From contig JASHPE010000150.1 of the NCBI GenBank assembly GCA_030038235.1, positions 1 to 52,360 of the forward strand: a DNA stretch of 52,360 nucleotides. The letters run 5' to 3'. Origin of the DNA: Terriglobia bacterium (GTDB lineage Bacteria > Acidobacteriota > Terriglobia > UBA7540). How positions within the stretch are numbered: position 1 is the first letter of the stretch; the number at the start of each line of letters is the position of its first letter. The notes under the pieces were generated by a model. It did not search any database. It was not told the DNA's origin and saw only the letters and a list, made by a program, of their open reading frames with translations. This document shows positions 26,349 through 34,461 of this stretch, piece after piece. A program made the position numbers and the translations under genes.

Positions 26349-27338
26349 TCACTGCGATTGCTGCTGCGTTGCGCTCAAATACGTCTGGATGTTGTGCGAG
26401 TTGAGGACCATCGTTCCCGTGTCCACGATGTCGGGCAGCGGCGAAACCGGCGCCGTACGCCAGTCGGGGAATTCGTGAACGCGGTTGTGATGGAGATCGT
26501 CCAGGAACTGCAGGCCGAAGTAACCCATGGTGTAAGGCTTCTGCGCCACCGTCGCCGCCACCATTCCCTGATTAATGAGCGTTAGCGTCTTCGGATCCGC
26601 GTCCATGGCCACAATCGGAATCTTGCCGGCCATGCCCAGTTGATCGAGCGCGCCGGCCACCCCGGGTCCGCAGGTCGCCTCCAGGCAGATGATTCCGGCC
26701 GGATGCCCGCCCCGGCGGATCATGTCCGTCACCTGGCTTCCGGCCATGTCGGGCGAGCCTGAGTCGTTCACCTCGGCGCCGATTGCCATTTCGGGGTCCT
26801 CCTTGATGGCATCGCGCACGCCGCGCGCGCGCTCCTCCTGGTTGTTCTGCCCGGCGATCTTCACCACCACGATCCCGCCGTGTCCATAGAGCAGCGTCGC
26901 CAGCGTCTTGCCGCTTTCAAACCCGGCGCGATAGTTGTTGGTGCCGATGAACAGAAGGCGATGTGAGCCCGGCGAGTCGGAATCAACGCAGATCACGGGG
27001 ATGCCGGCGGACACGGCCGTATTGATCGCGTCGTTGAACAGGTCGGCCTGCGCCGGCGAAATCAGAATGCCGCTGGGCGCGCTCGCCACCACGTCCTGGA
27101 AAGCCTTAAGCTCGTCATTGGGCGCGTAAGAAGCAGGGCCAATGAACTCCGCCTTGGCGCCCTTCAGCGCCTTGGCGCTGTCCAGAAAACCGGCTTTAGC
27201 GCTCTGCCAGTAGGGTATGTTGATGTTGGCGGCTACGAACACGTAGCGCTCGTTGGAATGCGCTGCCGGTCCGCAGGAAGTGATGACCAGCAGCAACGGC
27301 AATGCGATGGCTTGCAGGATTCTTGTGGCACGGGACAC
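26349..27338 (-). CDS. Sugar ABC-transporter-type periplasmic substrate-binding lipoprotein
   Basis: 329 residues. The start is GTG at 27338, preceded by AGGAGG at ideal spacing, which excludes the longer frame. The N-terminus has a lipoprotein signal with the lipobox VITSC (Cys22). The mature part is a Peripla_BP_4 domain: FVAANINIPYWQSAKAGFLD, ASAPSGILISPAQAD, GIPVICVDSDS, LLFIGTNNYRAGFESGKTLA, IPIVAMDADPKTL and VAQKPYTMGYFGLQFL are typical of ribose/rhizopine-class binding proteins. No permease or ATPase gene is adjacent, so it is an orphan receptor here, either serving a distant transporter or acting in sensing. Confidence 0.9.
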   Translation of the reverse strand: MSRATRILQAIALPLLLVITSCGPAAHSNERYVFVAANINIPYWQSAKAGFLDSAKALKGAKAEFIGPASYAPNDELKAFQDVVASAPSGILISPAQADLFNDAINTAVSAGIPVICVDSDSPGSHRLLFIGTNNYRAGFESGKTLATLLYGHGGIVVVKIAGQNNQEERARGVRDAIKEDPEMAIGAEVNDSGSPDMAGSQVTDMIRRGGHPAGIICLEATCGPGVAGALDQLGMAGKIPIVAMDADPKTLTLINQGMVAATVAQKPYTMGYFGLQFLDDLHHNRVHEFPDWRTAPVSPLPDIVDTGTMVLNSHNIQTYLSATQQQSQ

Positions 27339-27452
27339 GATCCACCTCCTGGGCCGCCTCGTCGGCGCTTCTTCAGTCTTATAGTACTCCTTGCTGAGCT
27401 TTGCAATACCGTGTTCGTTGTCACGGTTTGAAGTGACGTTCGAGAGACCGGA

Positions 27453-27554
27453 GACGAGGGACGGGAGACGAGACGCGAGAGGTGAGACGAAGACAAGCGT
27501 GTGAGCGTAAGCGAGCCCGTCTCTATTTCTTGTCTCTCGCCTCGCGTCTCTCCC
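27453..27554. repeat. Intergenic inverted repeat of GAGACG/CGTCTC words
   Basis: The left arm (27453-27496: GGGAGACGAGACGCGAGAGG...GACAAG) mirrors the right arm (27529-27554: CTTGTCTCTCGCCTCGCGTCTCTCCC shortened by insertions). It lies between the divergent binding-protein gene and the aminotransferase gene. Confidence 0.65.
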
Positions 27555-27579
27555 TGCTGATGTACAATTCTCCGGCGCG

Positions 27580-28905
27580 ATGAAAAGACATTCTGCCAGC
27601 GCGGCCCTCTTTGGCGAGGCCTGCGAAGTGATTCCGGGCGGCGTGACTAGCGCCGCACGCAAGGTCACGCCGCCTATCGTCTTTCGCGACGGCGAAGGCG
27701 CTTACCTGACCGATGCCGACGGCAATCGATACCTCGATTATCACGCTGCGTTCGGCCCCGTTCTGCTCGGTCACAACCATCCGGAAGTGAACCGCCGCGT
27801 AGCCAAAGCGCTGCGGCGCGCGCCGCTTTCGGGCGCCGGCGTCAGCGAGCTTGAAATCGAGGTAGCACGAAGAATTCACCGGCTTGTGCCCTGCGCCGAG
27901 AAAGTGCAGCTCTGTGGGAGTGGTTCCGAAGCCGTATTCAATGCCGTGCGCATCGCGCGCGCCTTCACCGGCCGGCCCAAGATTATCAAGTTCGACGGCT
28001 GCTATCACGGCACCTACGATTCGGTCCTGGCCAATTCTTCCCGCGCGTCACCGATGGCCTCGCAGGCCCGGACGGATGGTTCCAAAGACCAGCTATGTAG
28101 GCTCCAGCCGGGCTCCGCCGGTATTTTGCCCGAAGCTCTCACTCACACGCTGGTGTGCGCCTACAACAGCCTGGATGAGGTGCAAGAAGCGCTTGACGCG
28201 AACCGCGATCAGGTGGCGGCGATTATCGTCGAGCCGGTGGCGCACAACATGGGGTGCGTGCTGCCGCGCCCCGGATTCCTGGAAGGATTGCGCGCTCTGG
28301 CCGCCTCGCACGGTGCGCTGCTCATGTTCGACGAGGTGATCACCGGTTTCCGTCACCACCTGGGTGGGTACCAGACGCTGTGCGGCGTCCGGCCCGACCT
28401 CGCCACGTTCGGCAAGGCGATCGCCAACGGGTTCCCGCTGGCCGCGATCGCCGGACGCGCCGGGATTATGGACCACTTCAGCACCCGCGAGGGCGGCGAT
28501 ACTTATTTTGCCGGCACATATCACGGCCATCCAGCGGCACTGGCGGCGGCGTTGGCCACCATGGATATTTTGGAGAACCAGCCCGTGCATGAGCGGATTT
28601 TCGCGCTGGGAGACCGGCTTCGTCGCGGCTTGGCAGAGATCCACGCGCGCCTCGCGACCGGCGCCACGGTGGCGGGCTTCGGATCGGTGTTTATCACGTA
28701 CTTCATGCCCGGTCCAATCGAGAACTACACCGACGCGCTGCGGAACGACGCTGGACGATTTCTCCACTATCGCCGCCGCATGATCGAACGAGGCGTTTTT
28801 CTGATGCCAACGAATCTGAAGCGCGGCCATATCGGATTCGGCCACACGGAAGAGGATATCGATCTGACCTTACAGATTGCCGAGGACGTCCTCAAAGAGA
28901 TGTGA
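27580..28905 (+). CDS. GSA-aminomutase-like class III aminotransferase
   Basis: 441 residues. A paralogue of HemL by overall pattern: VIPGGVTSAARKVTPPIVFRDG, FDGCYHGTYDSVL (138-150), [19 protein letters not shown] (250-258) and the PLP lysine K279 in ATFGKAIANGFPLAAI. It lacks the HemL gating segment and instead has a 25-residue Ser/Arg/Gln-rich loop (residues 153-178), and the K-site context (NGFPLAA) is that of amino-acid 2,3-aminomutase/transaminase relatives. True hemL is at 19089, so this copy has a different job, perhaps an aminomutase or transaminase in a specialised pathway. ATG start at 27580. Neighbours give no substrate. Confidence 0.85.
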   Translation: MKRHSASAALFGEACEVIPGGVTSAARKVTPPIVFRDGEGAYLTDADGNRYLDYHAAFGPVLLGHNHPEVNRRVAKALRRAPLSGAGVSELEIEVARRIHRLVPCAEKVQLCGSGSEAVFNAVRIARAFTGRPKIIKFDGCYHGTYDSVLANSSRASPMASQARTDGSKDQLCRLQPGSAGILPEALTHTLVCAYNSLDEVQEALDANRDQVAAIIVEPVAHNMGCVLPRPGFLEGLRALAASHGALLMFDEVITGFRHHLGGYQTLCGVRPDLATFGKAIANGFPLAAIAGRAGIMDHFSTREGGDTYFAGTYHGHPAALAAALATMDILENQPVHERIFALGDRLRRGLAEIHARLATGATVAGFGSVFITYFMPGPIENYTDALRNDAGRFLHYRRRMIERGVFLMPTNLKRGHIGFGHTEEDIDLTLQIAEDVLKEM

Positions 28906-28993
28906 GTCTGGGGTGCAGGGGCGATCCCTGCGGCCGCCGGATTGGGGCTTTTAAATTAGAACACGTTTCCATTGAGCACCAAGAAAGCTACCC

Positions 28994-31198
28994 ATGGGGA
29001 ATACCACTGCCAGCGTCCATATCCGGTGGAGCGGTCATTTAGACCTTGCGCTTAAGGCGATCAGCCGAAGCTATAACAAGCTTGGATACCAGCGGGTAAA
29101 GAAAGCGGCGGTCGAGGGCGGCAAGCACGTGGTCCTATTGGCGCGCGCCGGGCAGGGCTACGTCTCCGTCTATGACGGCACGAACGCCCAACTCGACAAT
29201 GGCGAATTGAAAGAGCTGGCGCGTGTGGCGTCCAAAGCATTGGGGCCCGCAGTATTCACCAGCCTCTACGACAGTGATCGTTACGAGTTCATCGTTTTCG
29301 CGGGCGGCCGGCAAGTGGATCTACTGATGACCGACGCCGAAAGCTATGAAGGGCCGATGAAACAACTGTCCAACAAATCGCGCTCGACCAAATGGAGCGG
29401 TTTGTTCGGGCGCACGCTCGGCGCCGGGGAGATTGAACAAGCGGCTGCCGTGCAAACCGCTTTCGCCGACGAAATCGTTGCCGGACTGTCGAGCCTGATC
29501 GGCCTTGGCAGCGGCCAGCCGCAGATGAATTACAGCGATTTCGCGGATGGCGAGGAAGCGGCTACCGCCGAGTTGTACTTTAAGAGGAAGCCTAAAGCGC
29601 TCGACGAGGCGCCGTCGGGTGAGATCAGGCTCGGCGATTATTTCGATTCCGATAATTGCCGTATGCGCTCGGTCTATCCCGCAAGCTGGCCGATTCCGGT
29701 CGGCAGTAAGCGGCTGGCGACATGGCTGATCTTGAGCCAGGGCGCGGGCTTCAGCGGAGGCACGGTAACCGTTCGCCGAACGGGGCCCGATACACTGAGA
29801 CTTCCCAAAGCTATCGTCGCCGGCTGTAAATTCCATAACGGTCAGATCGCGGGATCGCTCGAACCGCCGCCGCCGAATCTCACCATGGAGGAGTTAGAGA
29901 AACTCGTCGAGGCGAAGCGTTTCCCGCTCTTGCCGGTGGAGGCGCCTTCGGCGCAGGCGGCTTTGCTCCGGGGGGAAATCCGCCAGCTTGTTATTCCTTC
30001 GATGACTCCGGAGCGAACTACCCAGATTCTGCTGATCCTTCAGGTGCATTTGGAGCCCCAGGCGGCTGGAGAGTGGACAATCGATGTCACCATGCAGCCG
30101 GGAGCGCAAACCGAATACCGTCACGAGCTGCCGCCGTTGCGCATCGCCGCACTCGAACAGACGTGGTTGCCCGTGGTATCGGGGCTCAATCTCAAGACGC
30201 GGTACGACAAAACCAATCTCGACGCGACTCACCTGAACGAGCTGAACTATAAACAATCCCGAATCCCGTTAGGGCGCGAGCTCGATCATCCTGCCGTTGC
30301 CTCCAGCGTCTCCATTCTCGAGGACGAAGGGCAAGCGACGCTCGATGCCGGCAGGAGCTGGCTGGAGGCCTGGCTCGGCCCGCTCGCGTCGAGGACGGAA
30401 GGCGAGATTGCGATCCACACCGAGAAGCACATGTCCGGAGCGTTCTATGTAGGTAAGACAAAGAAGAGACTGCCGGTATCCGGGTTCCTAAGCGACAAGC
30501 TGTGGCCTAAGTTCTTCGAGGACTCCAATAACTACCAGACCGTGCTGCTGAGCTTCACTCCACAAGGCGCCGAACGCCCGATTGCGGGCATCGGGCTGCA
30601 ACACGGCTTTAAGCAGCGCGTGGAGAACCCTAAAGAAAGTTGGGAGAAGCACCTGGCCCCGACGCTGGCGGTCATGCGCGGACGGCCGTTCGAGGGATTG
30701 GCGACGGGCGGCACTTGGCACGTTTTCAAATGGGTGGTGAATCATGAGGATTGCTATAAATACTTGGGAACTACCGCCCGGGATATGGAGCATCAACTCG
30801 ATAGTTTTGCCGCCGAGCGCCGGCCGTTGCAGGCTTGGAGCAGCTACGCTACGTGGATCCCGGAGTTCGATCGCGCCGACCGATACGAGTGTACGGTCTA
30901 CGAGGAAGTGAGCGTCTTGAACTGGTTCCGCGGCATTCTGAACGACGGTGGGTTGAATACCGACAAAATGACCGCCGCATGGTGCGGCAACGTTTTGCGG
31001 ATGGTGAGCCCGCACATGTGGCTTTGCCGCCAGTTGATCGATCAGGTGGACCGGGCCCGCCTGGAACAGGTGGCGCAGGTCGAGGAAATTAACGGCGTTT
31101 ATCGAGTTGCGCTGCGCTGTGGCTGCGCACTAGACGAGCTGGAGCTCGCGCTATTGCCAATTCTGCCTGTCGAAAGCGCCAGAATATCGATGTTATGA
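28994..31198 (+). CDS. Uncharacterised 734-residue protein
   Basis: I do not recognise this protein. It is long, soluble and without signal peptide, membrane helices or coiled coil. Residues 1-130 form a compact-looking unit alternating strands and helices (VVLLARAGQGYVSVYDGTN, ELKELARVASKALGPAVFTS, YDSDRYEFIVFAGGRQVDLL) that might be a small alpha/beta domain. The middle (200-480) is rich in beta-type segments; residues 500-700 contain many Trp and His (WHVFKWVVNHEDC, AWCGNVLRMVSPHMWLC). The C-terminus has a Cys pair (RCGCALDELEL). ATG at 28994. Codon use looks less GC-biased at third positions in places than in its neighbours. It stands alone between an aminotransferase and an export operon. 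Confidence 0.8.
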   Translation: MGNTTASVHIRWSGHLDLALKAISRSYNKLGYQRVKKAAVEGGKHVVLLARAGQGYVSVYDGTNAQLDNGELKELARVASKALGPAVFTSLYDSDRYEFIVFAGGRQVDLLMTDAESYEGPMKQLSNKSRSTKWSGLFGRTLGAGEIEQAAAVQTAFADEIVAGLSSLIGLGSGQPQMNYSDFADGEEAATAELYFKRKPKALDEAPSGEIRLGDYFDSDNCRMRSVYPASWPIPVGSKRLATWLILSQGAGFSGGTVTVRRTGPDTLRLPKAIVAGCKFHNGQIAGSLEPPPPNLTMEELEKLVEAKRFPLLPVEAPSAQAALLRGEIRQLVIPSMTPERTTQILLILQVHLEPQAAGEWTIDVTMQPGAQTEYRHELPPLRIAALEQTWLPVVSGLNLKTRYDKTNLDATHLNELNYKQSRIPLGRELDHPAVASSVSILEDEGQATLDAGRSWLEAWLGPLASRTEGEIAIHTEKHMSGAFYVGKTKKRLPVSGFLSDKLWPKFFEDSNNYQTVLLSFTPQGAERPIAGIGLQHGFKQRVENPKESWEKHLAPTLAVMRGRPFEGLATGGTWHVFKWVVNHEDCYKYLGTTARDMEHQLDSFAAERRPLQAWSSYATWIPEFDRADRYECTVYEEVSVLNWFRGILNDGGLNTDKMTAAWCGNVLRMVSPHMWLCRQLIDQVDRARLEQVAQVEEINGVYRVALRCGCALDELELALLPILPVESARISML

Positions 31199-31250
31199 GC
31201 GGCCGCAGTTTTTCACCGCCTTGCGAAGTCATGCCTGCCCCAAAGGTTTC

Positions 31251-32789
31251 GTGAAGAATCCGGCCTTATGCGTTGGGCGCCACAGGGCCGCCTTTGCGAG
31301 GCGACTCGGCACAGGGATCTTGGCTAACCTTTTGGCCCCAATTCCAGTCCAATTACGCGAGTCCTGGAGTTATTATGATCAGGTAAGCGTGCGGCGCTTC
31401 GAACGGGTTTCGATTTTTTTCGACCTTAGTGCTTGGTTCCGGCCAAGCAGGGTTGGGGGACTCATCAGCCTCATCCACAATCGCGTTATCACTGAACCAC
31501 AGATCGAGCGTGAAGCTCCGCCCATTTTGCCGCCGGAGCCTGCGCTACGGCGAGAGCCGCCGAGTCGCGGTCCCAAGTTCGTTATCTTGATCTTGGCCGT
31601 GCTGGTCTGCGCCGCCGTTGCACTCTGGCTCTGGCGCGCCCGCGTCTCATCGCCCGTGAGCGCCGCCGTTCACACTGCTGTAGTCGTCCGCAAAGACTTC
31701 GTCAGCACGCTGCGCTTGTCCGGAACCGTCGCTGCCGTGCAAGCGATCTCGATCGGCGCGCCGCGCATCGCTGGCAGCACCATCGAGCAGCTGACCATCA
31801 CCAAGTTGCTGCCCGCCGGCACCAAAGTCCATAAAGGCGACGTGCTCGTGGAATTCGACGCCCAGCCCCAGATCAAGGCCTTTCTCGACAAACAGGCAGA
31901 GTACAAGGATCTGGTGGACCAGATCGCCCACAAGCAGGCCGACGCCGCCGCGGCGCAGGCCAAGGATCAGGCCGACCTGCGGCAGGCCCAGGACGCGCTT
32001 GATAAGGCCCAGCTCGAAGTGCAGAAGAACGAAATCGTGTCCCGGATCGACGCCGAAAAGAACAACGAGGCACTCCAGGAGGCTCAGGCCAATCTGAAGC
32101 AGCTTCGCACCACTTTTGACCTGAAGCGGCTCGCGGCCGAGGCCGATATCCACGATTTCGAGATCCAGCGCGATCGCGCGCAGGAAATCATGACGCACGC
32201 CCAGGACAACCAGCAGCGGATGCGCGTCGTCTCGCCCATCGACGGCACCGTGGTCCTCAACACCATCTGGAAGGGCGGCAGCATGGGCCGCGTGGAGGAG
32301 GGCGACCAGGTTTATCCGTGGTTCGCTTTCATGCAGGTTGTGGACCCTTCAGCCATGGAAGTTCGCATTAAGGTCAATCAGGAAGACGTGCTGGCGCTCG
32401 ATCCTGCTGACCCTGCCACGGTGCATCTCGACGCCTATCCCGACCTTTCCTTTCCGGCCAAGCTCACGGAATTGGCGCCGGTCAGCGAGACCGGCGACTT
32501 CTCCGATAAGGTCAAGACCTTCGACGCCACTTACCGGATTGCCGGAAGTGAGCCCAGACTCACGCCCGATCTGAGCGCCGCCGTCGACGTGGAGATCGCC
32601 CATGTGCCGAACGCCCTGGTCGTCCCGCGAGACAGCGTAGCGATAGAGGGCGGCAAGGCGTACGCCTGGGTCAAAGCGGGCATGGGATTCGAGAAGCGAA
32701 CCATCCAGATCGGCGCCGAGAGCGATCTCGAAACGGTGGTAGTCTCCGGGCTGAAGGAGAACGACACTGTGCTGCGGGGCAAGGCATAA
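31251..32789 (+). CDS. HlyD/MacA-type membrane fusion protein 1 of the export operon
   Basis: About 512 residues; the start is uncertain (GTG at 31251 used; TTG at 31221 or GTG 31389 possible). A cytoplasmic N-terminal segment of about 100 residues with a Pro-rich stretch (PPILPPEPALRREPP) precedes one membrane helix (FVILILAVLVCAAVALWLW). The periplasmic part has the split biotinyl-lipoyl halves (STIEQLTITKLLPAGTKVHKGDVLVEFD and MRVVSPIDGTVV), a long coiled coil between them (residues ~220-340) and beta-barrel/membrane-proximal domains (AMEVRIKVNQEDV). Such adaptors link an inner-membrane pump to TolC. It begins a run of three adaptors, a permease and a TolC homologue. The long pre-helix tail is unusual. 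Confidence 0.85.
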   Translation: MKNPALCVGRHRAAFARRLGTGILANLLAPIPVQLRESWSYYDQVSVRRFERVSIFFDLSAWFRPSRVGGLISLIHNRVITEPQIEREAPPILPPEPALRREPPSRGPKFVILILAVLVCAAVALWLWRARVSSPVSAAVHTAVVVRKDFVSTLRLSGTVAAVQAISIGAPRIAGSTIEQLTITKLLPAGTKVHKGDVLVEFDAQPQIKAFLDKQAEYKDLVDQIAHKQADAAAAQAKDQADLRQAQDALDKAQLEVQKNEIVSRIDAEKNNEALQEAQANLKQLRTTFDLKRLAAEADIHDFEIQRDRAQEIMTHAQDNQQRMRVVSPIDGTVVLNTIWKGGSMGRVEEGDQVYPWFAFMQVVDPSAMEVRIKVNQEDVLALDPADPATVHLDAYPDLSFPAKLTELAPVSETGDFSDKVKTFDATYRIAGSEPRLTPDLSAAVDVEIAHVPNALVVPRDSVAIEGGKAYAWVKAGMGFEKRTIQIGAESDLETVVVSGLKENDTVLRGKA

Positions 32790-32906
32790 GGGGAGGTATC
32801 GCGAACGAAGCCAGAACGTTGTTGATTCTGGGAGGGTTATAGGAATATCTCTCCGAATCCGGAATTGGTGCTACGGATGGTGTTGAGGCGCCAGACCGAA
32901 AATGAC

Positions 32907-32993
32907 GGTAAGTCCCACGATGTTATTGAAAACAAAGGACCGGCGCTTGGACCGTGCTGGTAAGTCCCACGATATTGTTGAAAACACAAGAAC
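32907..32993. repeat. Two direct repeats upstream of the second adaptor gene
   Basis: GGTAAGTCCCACGATGTTAT followed by TGAAAACAAAGGAC (32907-32940) recurs as GGTAAGTCCCACGATATTGT plus TGAAAACACAAGAAC (32959-32993); start-to-start distance is 52 bases. In the minus frame both read VFNNIVGLT, but no gene is supported there. The pair lies 80-165 bases before the ATG at 33073, so it may be a regulatory direct repeat or remains of a duplicated element. Confidence 0.6.
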
Positions 32994-33072
32994 TTGACCA
33001 TTCAGTTTGTCGTGCGCCATGTAGCCCCCGCTTGACGACGAAAAAGCTCGGTCTGAGTCTCGCGGACTCGCT

Positions 33073-34335
33073 ATGAGATTGACGCAATCCATTTCGACTC
33101 GAACTCGCTGGCTGGCTGTAGCCGTTGCGGCGCTCGTGCTTGGAGTCGGCGGCTTTGCGGCGGTGCACTTTGCAAATTCCAAACCCTCGGTCCCGACGGC
33201 CGAGGTCCAGCGGGGCGAGTTTGTGGACTATCTGGAACTGCGCGGCCGCTTGAAAGCCATCCGATCGGTGGCCGTGAACGCTCCTTCCGACGCCCAGGAC
33301 CTCCAGATTCTGCACCTGGCGCACACGGGGTCGCACGTGAAGGCCGGAGACGTGGTCGTGCAATTTGACGCCACCAAGCTCGAGCAGGAGTTGGCTGAGG
33401 ATAAATCGGCGTTGAAGGCTGCCGAAGCCGAAATCGGTCAGACCCAGGCCCAGTCGAAGCTGACCCAGGAACAGGATCGCACCGACTTGTTGAAGGCTGG
33501 CTACGACGTGGACTCCGCCAGGCTCGACGCTACCAAGGGCGAGATCGTCTCCAAGATCGAGGGTGAAGAAGCCACGCTTGCAGTGACGGATTCGGAAAGC
33601 AAGCGGGATCAGGCCGACCAGAAGCTTAAATCTGACGAGGCCGCCGCCAACGCTGACGTCGAGGGGAAGAAGCAAAAGTACGATAAGGCGCTTTACGACG
33701 TTCACGAGGCCGAGCACCGCATCGCCGGGCTCACCTTGCGATCTCCGATCGACGGCGTGGTTACGGTGCTCACCAACTGGCGGGCAGGCAATGACTTTTT
33801 CTATGGCGGCGGTCAGGAATTCAAAGAGGGAGACCGCGCGTGGCCCGGGGCCGCCATTCTGGAAATTCCCGATCTCAAAACCTTGCGCCTGGGGGTTCGC
33901 GTGGACGAGACCGACCGTGCTCGCATCGCGCAGGGCCAGACTGCCTCGATTCACGTCGATGCCGTTCCCGATCGCGAGTTCACCGGGCGCCTGATGGATA
34001 TCAGCACGATGGCGACCATCGATTTCAGCGGCGGCTGGCCGTTTTCGCGGAATTTCGAAGTCGAGGTCGGGGTCGATCAGCTCGATGACAGATTGCGCCC
34101 GGGCATCAACGCCACGGCTCGCATCGCCGTGGATCGCGTCCCGAACGCGGTGTTGATTCCGCCGGAGGCGGTGTTTCAAAAGTCGGGTGAAAGCGTGGCC
34201 TACGTCCTGCGGGGCACGCACTTTGACGAGCGTCCCGTCGAAGTCGGACGCCGCAGCGAAACGTCGCTGCTGATTTCGCAGGGGCTGAGGCCAGGCGAGC
34301 GCGTGGCGCTCAAGGATCCGACGGAGAAGCCATAA
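33073..34335 (+). CDS. HlyD/MacA-type membrane fusion protein 2
   Basis: 420 residues. One membrane helix near the N-terminus (WLAVAVAALVLGVGGFAAVHF, residues 13-33), lipoyl half-domain (LQILHLAHTGSHVKAGDVVVQFD), coiled coil (about 100-210, rich in Glu, Lys, Ala and Gln), second lipoyl half (RIAGLTLRSPIDGVVTVLTNW) and beta-barrel domain (LRLGVRVDETDRARI, RPGINATARIAVDRVPNAVLIP). ATG start, downstream of a pair of direct repeats. Together with its two neighbours it would form the periplasmic ring of a tripartite exporter. The substrate is unknown. Confidence 0.9.
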   Translation: MRLTQSISTRTRWLAVAVAALVLGVGGFAAVHFANSKPSVPTAEVQRGEFVDYLELRGRLKAIRSVAVNAPSDAQDLQILHLAHTGSHVKAGDVVVQFDATKLEQELAEDKSALKAAEAEIGQTQAQSKLTQEQDRTDLLKAGYDVDSARLDATKGEIVSKIEGEEATLAVTDSESKRDQADQKLKSDEAAANADVEGKKQKYDKALYDVHEAEHRIAGLTLRSPIDGVVTVLTNWRAGNDFFYGGGQEFKEGDRAWPGAAILEIPDLKTLRLGVRVDETDRARIAQGQTASIHVDAVPDREFTGRLMDISTMATIDFSGGWPFSRNFEVEVGVDQLDDRLRPGINATARIAVDRVPNAVLIPPEAVFQKSGESVAYVLRGTHFDERPVEVGRRSETSLLISQGLRPGERVALKDPTEKP

Positions 34336-34336
34336 G

Positions 34337-34452
34337 AGCTGTCAGCCATCAGCTTTCAGCGATCGGCCACTGGCTGTCAGCCAATGAGGCTTCTCTGCTG
34401 AGGGTTGCGGCTGAAGCCTGATGGCTGACGGCTGATTGCTGAAAGCTGACTG
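34337..34452. repeat. Intergenic inverted repeat of CAGCC/GGCTG words
   Basis: GTCAGCCATCAGCTTTCAGC (34341-34360) faces a right arm with GATGGCTGACGGCTG and TGCTGAAAGCTGAC (to 34452). It separates the second and third adaptor genes inside the export operon and could form a hairpin in the transcript. Confidence 0.7.
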
Positions 34453-34461
34453 CTGAAACCT

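Noticed and set aside
32923..34221. 432-codon minus-strand frame over the second adaptor
   Set aside because: Shadow of a membrane fusion protein gene with full family pattern on the plus strand.
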